In this document: one piece after another, positions 40,845-49,179 of the stretch
Layout: every line of letters begins with the position of its first letter
Position numbering within the stretch: position 1 is the first letter of the stretch
Source: CALJFL01 sp963669435
GTDB taxonomy: Bacteria; Pseudomonadota; Gammaproteobacteria; Pseudomonadales; Halieaceae
Reading direction: 5' to 3'
DNA: 64,000 bases
Assembly (NCBI GenBank): GCA_963669435.1
Contig: OY770025.1
Span: 4,340,001 to 4,404,000 of the forward strand
Made by a program: the position numbers and the translations under genes
Notes under the pieces: generated by a model
Seen by the model: the letters and a program-made list of their open reading frames with translations, nothing else
What the model was told of the DNA's origin: nothing
The model's database searches: none

Positions 40845-43793
40845 ATGAATCACCCCGGCGCATTGCCTACCGCGCATCCCGCGTTTGAACTGGTCCGCGA
40901 GGAAAACATCGAGTCCCTGAACATCCAGGTGCAGCAGTTTGAGCACAGAGCCACCGGCGCAGTGCACTATCACCTGGCGGCCAACAGTGCAGAGAACGTG
41001 TTCCTGGTCGCACTGCGCACTGTTCCGCAGGATTCCACGGGGGTAGCGCATATTCTCGAACACACAGCACTGTGTGGCAGTGAGCGCTTCCCGGTACGCG
41101 ATCCATTTTTCATGATGCTACGGCGCTCCTTGAATACATTTATGAATGCATTCACCAGTTCCGACTGGACCGCCTACCCGTTCGCCAGCCAGAACCGCAA
41201 AGACTTCAACAACCTGCTCGACGTGTATCTTGATGCAGTGTTTTTCTCTCGTCTGGACCCGCTGGACTTTGCCCAGGAAGGTCATCGCGTGGAATTTAGT
41301 GAGGCCGACAACGCCAACAGCGACCTGGTGTTCAAAGGGGTGGTGTTCAACGAAATGAAAGGCGCCATGAGCTCGGTGAGCAGCGTCTTGTGGAACAAAC
41401 TCTGTGAAGCCTTGTTCCCCACCAGCACCTACCACTACAACAGTGGCGGTGATCCCGAACACATCCCCGATCTGAGTTACGAGGACTTGCAGGCGTTCTA
41501 TCAGAGCCACTATCACCCCAGTAACGCCATCTTCATGACCTTTGGTGATATTCCGGCTCACGATCATCAGGCCAGTTTCGAGGACAAGGCGCTGGCGCGC
41601 TTTGAACGACTGGATCAGCGCATACAGGTTGACGCAGAGCGCAGATTGCAGACCCCTGTGCGAATAAATGACGTGTATGCCTTCGACGAAACCGGCGACA
41701 CCGAACAGAAAACTCACATCGTTATGGGGTGGATGTTAGGCGAAAGTGCCAATCTTCAGCAGTTGCTGGAGGCACAGTTCCTGGCCAGCGTACTGATGGA
41801 GAACAGCGCCTCACCGCTACAGCAAGCATTGGAAACGACAGAGCTGGGATTGGCGCCATCACCGCTTTGCGGCCTGGAAGATTCCATGCGCGAGATGGTG
41901 TTTTGCTGCGGCATTGAAGGCAGCGAAGCGGCACACGCAGATGCCCTGGAGACCCTGGTAACAGAGGTGCTGACTGAAGTGGCCGAGCAGGGAGTTCCCC
42001 ACGAACGTCTGGAAGCAATACTGCACCAGCTGGAGCTGCATCAGCGCGAAATCAGCGGCGACAGCTACCCCTATGGACTGCAGCTTATTATGCAGGCACT
42101 GGGATGCGCCACGCACTACAGTGATCCCATCGCGGTGCTGAACATCGACCCGGTTATCGCCAGCATGCGTGAACGCATTACCGATCCTGATTACGTTCGC
42201 AATCTAGCGCGCTCGCTGCTACTCGAAAATCCGCACCGGGTGACGCTGGTAATGTCACCGGACCAGCAACTGTCTGAACAGCGCAGTGCCGCGGAAGCTG
42301 ACCGGCTGGCAGAACTCAAGACAGCGATGAACGATGAGCAGCGCCGTGCGGTGGTGCAACTGGCCGCTGACCTGCTTGAGCGACAGAACCAGGTTGACGA
42401 TGAAAGCATTTTGCCCAAGGTCGAACTGTCCGATGTCGCCGCCAGCATGCCGGAGCTCACACGAGAACAACAACAGGTCGGCGATACACCCATCACCTGC
42501 TATACCCAGGGCACGAATGGGCTGGTCTACCTGCAAAGCGTGTCCACCCTGCCCGCACTGAATAGCGACCAGCTGAGCATACTGCCCTGCTATACCAACC
42601 TGTTGACCGAATTGGGCCTTGGCGCGTCTGACTACCTGGCCACCCAGCATCGTCAGTCGGCGGCGGTAGGCGCTATTAACGCGTTCTCATCAATGCGCGG
42701 CGCGGTTGATAACGAGCAGGACATGAAAGCCAACCTGGTTGTTTCCTCCAAAGCGCTGGCTCGCAATGTCGCCGAGCAGGCTGAACTGATGTCCGACACT
42801 CTGTACCAGGTTCGCTTTGACGAGTTAGCCCGCATTCGCGACATTGTCAGTCAGCAGCGGGCACGACGCGAACAGGCAGTTACCGGCAATGGACACGGAC
42901 TGGCCATGGCCGCCGCCAGTGCGGGTATGAGTCCGCTCGCCAACATTAACCACCAACTCTCTGGCCTGGCAGGCATCAAGGCTATTCGCGCGCTGGATGA
43001 GGCTTTGAATTCCCCCGAGGAACTATCAGCGTTCGCCGATAGTCTTGCCGAGCTACACTCCATGGTAGTTTCGCAGCCGGAGCAACTGCTGCTCATCGCC
43101 GAGCGGGAGAAGCTCGACGAGGTGACGGCGGCCATCAATGCAGGCTGGAAGCCGCCGACCACTGCGTTCACTAATGCATCATTCTCACCTGCCCATCTGC
43201 GCGAACAACGTCAGGAAATGTGGGTTACCAATACCCAGGTTAATTTCGTCGCCAGGGCCTTCCCCACTGTCCCCACGGGACACGACGATGCCGCAGCACT
43301 GACCGTACTCGGTGGATTTTTACGCAACGGTTTCCTGCACCGCGCAATCCGTGAACAGGGCGGTGCCTATGGCGGTGGCGCCAGCCAGGATTCTGGCGTT
43401 GGGGCGTTTCGCTTCTACTCTTACCGGGATCCCAGGCTTGAAGACACCCTGGCCGACTTCGACCAGTCCATCCACTGGATGTTGGAACACCCGCACGAGT
43501 ACCGTGCTCTCGAAGAAGCGATACTCGGGGTGATTGGCAGTCTGGACAAACCCAGCTCCCCTGCAGGCGAAGCCAAGCAGCACTTCCACAACCTGCTGTT
43601 CGGTCGCACCCACGCCCAGCGCGAGGAGTTCAGGCAGCGCGTGCTATCGGTTAGCATGGATGACCTGCGCAGGGTGACGGAGACCTATCTCAAACCCGAA
43701 CTTGCGAGCACCGCGGTGATCACTGCCAGCAGTCGTCTGGAGAGCTCCTTGGAGTTGCGTGAACGCCTGGGTATGTCAGTCCACGAGTTGTAA
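40845..43793 (+). CDS. Insulinase-family M16C metalloprotease (PreP-like)
   Basis: 982 residues, the full length of presequence-protease-type M16C enzymes with four M16 domains forming a closed chamber. The inverted zinc motif HxxEH is H69-ILE-H73 in GVAHILEHTALCGSERFPVR, with distal Glu expected in FKGVVFNEMKGAMSS. The C-terminal GGAYGGGASQDSGVGAFRFYSYRDPR carries the Arg/Tyr of the substrate clamp (shown in part). It degrades peptides; no signal peptide is seen, so it is cytoplasmic. Single gene, 63 bases after the cyclase. Confidence 0.93.
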   Translation: MNHPGALPTAHPAFELVREENIESLNIQVQQFEHRATGAVHYHLAANSAENVFLVALRTVPQDSTGVAHILEHTALCGSERFPVRDPFFMMLRRSLNTFMNAFTSSDWTAYPFASQNRKDFNNLLDVYLDAVFFSRLDPLDFAQEGHRVEFSEADNANSDLVFKGVVFNEMKGAMSSVSSVLWNKLCEALFPTSTYHYNSGGDPEHIPDLSYEDLQAFYQSHYHPSNAIFMTFGDIPAHDHQASFEDKALARFERLDQRIQVDAERRLQTPVRINDVYAFDETGDTEQKTHIVMGWMLGESANLQQLLEAQFLASVLMENSASPLQQALETTELGLAPSPLCGLEDSMREMVFCCGIEGSEAAHADALETLVTEVLTEVAEQGVPHERLEAILHQLELHQREISGDSYPYGLQLIMQALGCATHYSDPIAVLNIDPVIASMRERITDPDYVRNLARSLLLENPHRVTLVMSPDQQLSEQRSAAEADRLAELKTAMNDEQRRAVVQLAADLLERQNQVDDESILPKVELSDVAASMPELTREQQQVGDTPITCYTQGTNGLVYLQSVSTLPALNSDQLSILPCYTNLLTELGLGASDYLATQHRQSAAVGAINAFSSMRGAVDNEQDMKANLVVSSKALARNVAEQAELMSDTLYQVRFDELARIRDIVSQQRARREQAVTGNGHGLAMAAASAGMSPLANINHQLSGLAGIKAIRALDEALNSPEELSAFADSLAELHSMVVSQPEQLLLIAEREKLDEVTAAINAGWKPPTTAFTNASFSPAHLREQRQEMWVTNTQVNFVARAFPTVPTGHDDAAALTVLGGFLRNGFLHRAIREQGGAYGGGASQDSGVGAFRFYSYRDPRLEDTLADFDQSIHWMLEHPHEYRALEEAILGVIGSLDKPSSPAGEAKQHFHNLLFGRTHAQREEFRQRVLSVSMDDLRRVTETYLKPELASTAVITASSRLESSLELRERLGMSVHEL

Positions 43794-43813
43794 ACCGAGC
43801 GTGTATTTTCCGG

Positions 43814-44155
43814 ATGTTTCCTACGGGCAAAAAAAGGGCCGATAATCAGCAACCTGACCTTGAGCCTTTTTCTGATCAGGATTACCCGGATCACATCACG
43901 CCAATCATATTGCTCGCCTACCATACGGGATTTGATGTTGGGGATCTTTTCCACCTGCATTGGGAACACGTGGATTTCGCTAACATTCAGGTACGCTAAA
44001 TCCGCACCAAGACCAGCCATAAGGCAGACAACCCTCAGCCCGTAGTCGTGCCGATGTCGCCGACGGTGAAAACTACTTTGGAGCAGTGGGGCCATCAGCA
44101 TGGATTGATTAGTATCGGGGCAGAAAATACAGGGCTTGGTATACCCACATGCTAA
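43814..44155 (+). pseudogene. Broken tyrosine recombinase / phage integrase gene
   Basis: One frame, interrupted by TAA at 43997-43999, reads across 114 codons. Before the stop, ITPIILLAYHTGFDVGDLFH and LHWEHVDFANIQVR match the region around the first catalytic Arg of tyrosine recombinases (usual form: ALxTGxRxGELLxLxWxDVD), but Arg is replaced by Asp (GFDVGDL). After the stop, IRTKTSHKADNPQPVVVPMS and VKTTLEQWGHQHG continue the fold (the TKT-K-R-VP strand). The HxxR and Tyr parts are missing. This is the scar of an integrase, hence of a past mobile-element insertion. Confidence 0.75.
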
Positions 44156-44252
44156 GTAACGGAAGTCTATTTCATCAATCTAAAGCTATTACAAGTTGTA
44201 TACAGGAAGATGTAGACAGCTTTTATGCTATCGGTAGGGTCGGGAGGCGTAA

Positions 44253-45350
44253 TCAACGACTAACAGGGACCGTGAGGACCGGCGCACCGCTCCCATCCAC
44301 GGTTCCCGATATGGCAGCTGACCAGAGACCAGCAAGCAATCTGAAGAAGCGTTTCGACACCAGGTCATTATCAGAGATGTAGTACCAGCCGCCACGATAC
44401 TCCACTTTTACTGACACAGATTCAGGTTCATCTACAGAGAAGCGGACTCTGACACCCTGCCCCGGCAGGCCAAGCTCTCGCTGTGCCACAGCCGCTCCAC
44501 TGGCCACATCCCCCTGCGGCACATCCACTGAGGCAGCGAGGATATCAATAAGTTGCAGTACCGAGCGCGTGGTAAAGCGCAGCACACTATAATCGACTTC
44601 CACGGCTGCGCGAGCTACGGGGATCACCACGAATTGTTGCGAAAGTGTGACATCAGACAATCCCGTGAGCGACACCAGTTCCTCTATCAGTGAAGCTGAA
44701 TCTGGACTACGGTGCTCAACAACAAGCGATTGCTGCCCGGGCCTGGGATAGTCATCTACCCAGCTAATACTGTGGCGGCGCGTCAGCACATCCATGATCT
44801 CCACAAACCGCAGGAACCGATCATCCAGCCGCTCGCCATCGAAGAGAAAGGCGTGGTTTGAAAGTCCGTTCACCGACGTTATCAAGGTCTTATAGTAGAA
44901 GCCGGGATCTATCGCGGACTCGGTTACCCGCGCAAGCAGTGAGAGAGGCAATGGAGAGGTTGTTTGCTGTAGATACTTTTCTCCGCTGACCGGAACGTAG
45001 GATATAGTCGGGTTTTCCTCATAGACCACGCCCCCACTGAAAGGGACCAGGTTGCCAACATAGTTTTCCTTACTGCCAAATCCTGCCTGCACCGTGGCCC
45101 TGGATGAAACAGACACGTTGGCGGTGACACTGGCCACCGCCAACAGGCTCGCCCGCTCTTCGTAACGGTTATGCACCGCAGCCAGCAGCATCTGTTGTTG
45201 GTCGGTGGTCGAGATTGCCTGGTTATAGGCCATTCGGCCATTGCCTATGGTACTGGGACCCAGTGTGTTACAGGCACTGGTAACACAAGTGACGAGTATC
45301 AATTTGGCTACCAGTAGCGCGAGACTCTGGTTCTTTGCGATCCCAGGCAT
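44253..45350 (-). CDS. Uncharacterised lipoprotein
   Basis: 365 residues. The signal peptide has a lipobox-like end (LVAKLILVTCVTSAC), so the mature protein probably starts at the Cys near residue 27 as a lipoprotein. The middle part is soluble alpha/beta (YDxxx YVPVSGEKYLQQTTSPLPLS region, LLARVTESAIDPGFYYKTLI) and the C-terminal part is beta-rich (EPESVSVKVEYRGGWYYISD). I do not recognise the family. It is the third gene of a minus-strand operon, one base after the membrane-protein stop, downstream of a patatin-like lipoprotein gene. Confidence 0.65.
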   Translation of the reverse strand: MPGIAKNQSLALLVAKLILVTCVTSACNTLGPSTIGNGRMAYNQAISTTDQQQMLLAAVHNRYEERASLLAVASVTANVSVSSRATVQAGFGSKENYVGNLVPFSGGVVYEENPTISYVPVSGEKYLQQTTSPLPLSLLARVTESAIDPGFYYKTLITSVNGLSNHAFLFDGERLDDRFLRFVEIMDVLTRRHSISWVDDYPRPGQQSLVVEHRSPDSASLIEELVSLTGLSDVTLSQQFVVIPVARAAVEVDYSVLRFTTRSVLQLIDILAASVDVPQGDVASGAAVAQRELGLPGQGVRVRFSVDEPESVSVKVEYRGGWYYISDNDLVSKRFFRLLAGLWSAAISGTVDGSGAPVLTVPVSR

Positions 45351-45351
45351 G

Positions 45352-46575
45352 TTAAAACAGGACTCCCAGTAAGAGTTTCATTAAATCACCCAGTGGCATT
45401 TGTAGCGCGGCCACCACTACGAAGGGAATACCAGCGGATGCCAGCAGCATAACGAAGGCATTTCTATCGATGGGAAAAGTTCGCATGGAAATTATGGTCT
45501 CCACACTCCCATTGAGATCCGCGATTGAAGAGAGATCGCCAGAGCCCAGAAGATTTGCAGCATCGACATTCTCCCCAATCCAATTGCGATGAAAGGCCAG
45601 GTGATGCCCATGGGCCAGACGCCCGTACTGCAGCACTGCGAGTTCTTTTGCAGACAAAAGTTTAGGAACGAAGATCAGTAGCGGACCCATGAAGATTACC
45701 AAGACCAGAATCAGCCACACACCCATTGCCAGCCAATTCATGTGGTAAGAATCACCCATCTCTGGCAATGCCTTGTGAAGAGACGCAGCCACCACACAAC
45801 TCAGCGCGAGCACCACACCACTGAAGATACCCGGGAATATGGCCAGAAATCCAAGCCCGCCACACCGGTCTGGATGAAGGGGCATGATTTGCATACGCAG
45901 AGAGGAAATTTGCCACAACAAAGACGCCCAGAGATAGAAACGCCAGAACCATCGCAAAATAAGGAACAAAAACAATGAATTGCTGGTCCATGCCGAAGCC
46001 TCTCCCGCCCAGGATAGACGGACCATTCCAGCCGTGTTGACCATACCTTCCCAGGTGCCCACCGCAGCCATAGCCGCGTAACGGGTGGTAAAATTCGACA
46101 TGCCAATTGCAATCAATAGAATAATCAGTTCGACCCGAATCGAGTCTGCACGACGATCGATCCGAGTAAGGGCTGCAACATAACGGCCACGATCTTCCGG
46201 CAGTATCAAACCTGCGTCATCAAAATAGTGGGTCATCAGGACGATTCGGCCATCTGCGAGTCGCTCCGTGGACACCATGACCAGGACAGCAATAAGGTAG
46301 CGAGCAAATACCGTCGGATCCTGGAAATAATCCCAACCCGTGTAGGCATCATCCAAATAGGACTGGCCTACCACGAACAGAGCTGGGATGAAAAAGGCCA
46401 GCAGTGCAAGTCCGAAAGCAGCGGCGCGACTGGGCAATCCATCGGCCTCCAATAAACCGAGCCTGGCCAGCAGGGCGTGAAAGGCTCCTCCCGCGACCAG
46501 TGAAAACTTGTCCGGCAGATCATCACTCTGTGGGTGGTCTGTTGACTGCGAACGACCAGCGCCGTTATTCGCCAT
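45352..46575 (-). CDS. Uncharacterised multi-pass membrane protein
   Basis: 407 residues with about six to eight hydrophobic segments (for instance AAAFGLALLAFFIPALFVVG, IFPGIFSGVVLALSCVVAAS, LAMGVWLILVLVIFMGPLLI) and an Arg/Asp-rich soluble loop between the second and third (RIDRRADSIRVELIILL start). The conserved-looking MPLHPDRCGGLGFLAIFPG segment is seen in a poorly described family of bacterial membrane proteins. I start at ATG 46575, overlapping the patatin gene's end by 11 bases. No function can be given; the operon partners suggest envelope lipid work. Confidence 0.65.
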   Translation of the reverse strand: MANNGAGRSQSTDHPQSDDLPDKFSLVAGGAFHALLARLGLLEADGLPSRAAAFGLALLAFFIPALFVVGQSYLDDAYTGWDYFQDPTVFARYLIAVLVMVSTERLADGRIVLMTHYFDDAGLILPEDRGRYVAALTRIDRRADSIRVELIILLIAIGMSNFTTRYAAMAAVGTWEGMVNTAGMVRLSWAGEASAWTSNSLFLFLILRWFWRFYLWASLLWQISSLRMQIMPLHPDRCGGLGFLAIFPGIFSGVVLALSCVVAASLHKALPEMGDSYHMNWLAMGVWLILVLVIFMGPLLIFVPKLLSAKELAVLQYGRLAHGHHLAFHRNWIGENVDAANLLGSGDLSSIADLNGSVETIISMRTFPIDRNAFVMLLASAGIPFVVVAALQMPLGDLMKLLLGVLF

Positions 46576-48025
46576 CTGGGTCGAGCCCGTAGGATCGCAA
46601 TAGCTCATTGTACTCGGGGGACTGACGCATCAATTCTCCTGCTATATCTCGCAGACCGTCGACATCCTCAGCAGGTAACACAAAACTGGTTGGAAGACTC
46701 CGGAAGCGAGCGCGCTCCTGTGGATCAACAATACGCGAGAAACTCACTTCCATAACATGCACGTCCACTTTTGGAATACTCGCTTCGGCTTCTTCCTCGC
46801 TCATACCAGCCAACCGGGCCTCGGCAACCAATAAACTGCGTCGCCAGGAGGCCACCGCCGCCCTGTCCTTCATCAATTCTATGGTCTCGAACGAATAGCG
46901 TTCTATAGGTACGCCTGAAGACTGCAAAAGTTGCTGTGTCATCCCCGGTGGTGATTCCTTCTGGCCCCAATTATTACTGCCCCCTGAACGGGCATTGACA
47001 ACAATAATGACCAGCTTTCTAACTTTGTAAAAACCGCGCTCGACAGCGAATTTACGGCTGACAAAAAACTCCTCCAGGGTGTCCATTACACCGCGAACAC
47101 CAATATTGTCCGACACACCGCCATCGACGAGATGCAGATAGGGCCGACGCTCGGCATCACGAAACGCGGACATATCCTTGTAGCGCTCCAACGCGCGCCC
47201 GGCTGGCCGCGCACTTTCGTCTATGTTCAGGATGTCTTCCACCCAGGGGGGGTACTGATAGCCACATTGACCCGAATAGTTATTGAAAGTGACAGGTGAG
47301 AGGACAACCGGTACCGCAGACGAGGTGGCCGCTGCCCGGGAAAGATTGACTGAGCCCAGATTCGAGCAAATCATATCGAAATCGTTCTGGAAAAAACCGA
47401 ATCGACTCCCGATCGACATTTCTGTCCCCATGGCAATTGCCACGGGTCCGTCACCATCCATCAAATCAGAGAAGGTGGCATTATTGAAAAGGATTTCATC
47501 GTAGTACTCAGAGGCCAACTCCGATCGCCCATAGTTGCCGCTCATGAGCTTACCCCAGTTAAGGGGGTTGAAGGCCCTGCGCGCCAGAGCACCCTGCACA
47601 TTGCGTTTAAGAAAGCGATCCTCGTACTCGGAAAAGAGCTTGTCTCCATAAAGGGCGTAGGCCAAAGCTGTGAAACTGCCCCCCGACACCCCGGTAATCA
47701 TATCCACCTCGTCAATAAGGCGACGCTCCTCCCCCTCGATGAGAATTTGCGTGTTTCTAAGCTCCTCCAGTACACCGTAGGAAAAAGACGCCGCACGAGT
47801 ACCGCCACCTGAGAATGACAGGATAAAAAGCGTTGACTCTTCATTGTGATCCCGCTGCGGAATCAGTATGTTTGGTCGATAGCCGTCTGTTGGATTGACC
47901 TGAGTTATGGGATCGTTGATCGGGCGACTGGCACACCCCGCCAGCGTCACAATGGCACCCACCAATAGAACACGTGATCTCATTCGAGCATTTATGGATA
48001 GAAATGTCGTAATTGCTTTCATCAT
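46565..48025 (-). CDS. Patatin-like phospholipase lipoprotein
   Basis: 486 residues. The lipobox is LAGC with C31, so it is predicted to be a lipoprotein. The patatin domain has the oxyanion glycine run SFSGGGTRAASFSYG (near 72), the nucleophile elbow GVSGGS with S114, and the catalytic Asp D301 in LVDGGVSDN. These Ser-Asp dyad enzymes cleave acyl chains from phospholipids. The start at 48025 gives a long positively charged n-region; ATG 47983 is an alternative with a shorter signal. It is the first gene of an operon with the membrane protein and lipoprotein. Confidence 0.88.
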   Translation of the reverse strand: MMKAITTFLSINARMRSRVLLVGAIVTLAGCASRPINDPITQVNPTDGYRPNILIPQRDHNEESTLFILSFSGGGTRAASFSYGVLEELRNTQILIEGEERRLIDEVDMITGVSGGSFTALAYALYGDKLFSEYEDRFLKRNVQGALARRAFNPLNWGKLMSGNYGRSELASEYYDEILFNNATFSDLMDGDGPVAIAMGTEMSIGSRFGFFQNDFDMICSNLGSVNLSRAAATSSAVPVVLSPVTFNNYSGQCGYQYPPWVEDILNIDESARPAGRALERYKDMSAFRDAERRPYLHLVDGGVSDNIGVRGVMDTLEEFFVSRKFAVERGFYKVRKLVIIVVNARSGGSNNWGQKESPPGMTQQLLQSSGVPIERYSFETIELMKDRAAVASWRRSLLVAEARLAGMSEEEAEASIPKVDVHVMEVSFSRIVDPQERARFRSLPTSFVLPAEDVDGLRDIAGELMRQSPEYNELLRSYGLDPDGE

Positions 48026-48093
48026 CCTGATCCTAACCCTGTCTGTCGTGGATTACGCCAGAGAGCCAGGTCAATTGCTCGCGGCGCAACTGT

Positions 48094-48879
48094 TCAGAAC
48101 CGCATAGCAAATCCCAGTTGAGGTCCTGACATGGTGAGTTTCAGATCAATATCCTGTCCACCAGTGGAGGACTCGTACTCCATCTGCATGTAACGATATC
48201 CCAGTATAGCTCCATAACGCTGATTCTGGCCGAATCGGTACATCAACATGGCCTGAGCATTCCAGGTGAGATCTGAATCACCAGTACCCACGTCACCGCG
48301 CAGGGCTAATGTCCAGTGATCCGCGAAGGAGGTGATCAGTCTCGCACCTGCAAATCCGTCCACCAACGTTTCAGATACTGAGGCTGACAAGGCATTGCCC
48401 ATCGGGCCAGGGAAAGAAACATCCACATCGACATCAGATTCGATAACACGTGCTCCAATGAAGAGGTCTACACCCTCGAGTTGACTATCGCCCAGCACTC
48501 GGTAGGTACCGGCAATCTCCACCAGAGCCGTCTCTAATTCGGTTTCCAAGCGCACTTTACCGTCCACGGGCAATGTTGGCGCCTGGCTCTCGCTCTCCTT
48601 AATAGAGAGATAGGTAAGGTCGAGGAAGAAACCCGCGCGACCCTTGCTACCCTCCATGTGCACCTGTCCACCCAGGTCGACCTTGTCGATCAGGTCATCA
48701 AAATCGATACCTCCTTCAATCGTATTGTCATTGAAGGACATGTCCACAGCGGTGTCTGATGCCCAAAGGTAGGGTGTGATCACCCATTCCCAGTCCTGCG
48801 ACTTTACCTGAGCTGAAAATCCAAGCAAAAACAAGGTGAATGCGAACGATTTGGGTAGTTCAGGGAGGCGATGTGACAC
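48094..48879 (-). CDS. Outer-membrane beta-barrel protein
   Basis: 261 residues. A signal peptide (LPKSFAFTLFLLGFSAQVKS) is followed by alternating aromatic strands typical of a small barrel: DWEWVITPYLWASDTAVDM, GRAGFFLDLTYLSIKE, IGARVIESDVDVDVSF, LALRGDVGTGDSDLTWNAQA, and a final strand ending in Phe (GPQLGFAMRF). I choose GTG 48879, nine bases after AGGAG; an upstream TTG lacks a site. It is divergent from the DUF3604 gene, and a 17-bp motif lies 72 bp upstream. The function is unknown; the barrel resembles general outer-membrane proteins of the same size. Confidence 0.75.
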   Translation of the reverse strand: MSHRLPELPKSFAFTLFLLGFSAQVKSQDWEWVITPYLWASDTAVDMSFNDNTIEGGIDFDDLIDKVDLGGQVHMEGSKGRAGFFLDLTYLSIKESESQAPTLPVDGKVRLETELETALVEIAGTYRVLGDSQLEGVDLFIGARVIESDVDVDVSFPGPMGNALSASVSETLVDGFAGARLITSFADHWTLALRGDVGTGDSDLTWNAQAMLMYRFGQNQRYGAILGYRYMQMEYESSTGGQDIDLKLTMSGPQLGFAMRF

Positions 48880-48943
48880 GACGGCATACTCCTGCAATAA
48901 GGGCTTTCAACTTTAGAATTAGACGCTGTGAGCCCCTGTCTGT

Positions 48944-48960
48944 CTTGCCATTTGGCGACA
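48944..48960 (-). promoter_or_regulatory. Shared 17-bp regulatory motif, copy A
   Basis: On the minus strand it reads TGTCGCCAAATGGCAAG. The inner part GCCA-AA-TGGC is palindromic. Its centre is 72 bp upstream of the outer-membrane barrel start. Matching copies lie at 49033-49049 and 53933-53949. Confidence 0.65.
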
Positions 48961-49032
48961 GTTTCACCATTGAGCGGCGCCGCACCATCGGACGCTCTCT
49001 TAGCTGAATACGGCAAGAATCAAAGCTGGAGA

Positions 49033-49049
49033 TGTCGTCAAATGGCAAG
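49033..49049 (+). promoter_or_regulatory. Shared 17-bp regulatory motif, copy B
   Basis: TGTCGTCAAATGGCAAG on the plus strand, one base different from copy A and in the opposite orientation, 90 bp from it. It is followed by a TATA-like GATAAAT stretch ahead of the DUF3604 gene. Confidence 0.65.
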
Positions 49050-49179
49050 CCATAACATCGATAAATAACCAAACTAGGAGTCCATGATCAACTGCCGTGC
49101 CCCTTATAGCCCGGAGTGTGCAGCTACCTCCGCGCTACAAGGTGTGTTGGCAGGTAAATTCAGCACGAAGGAGGTTATT

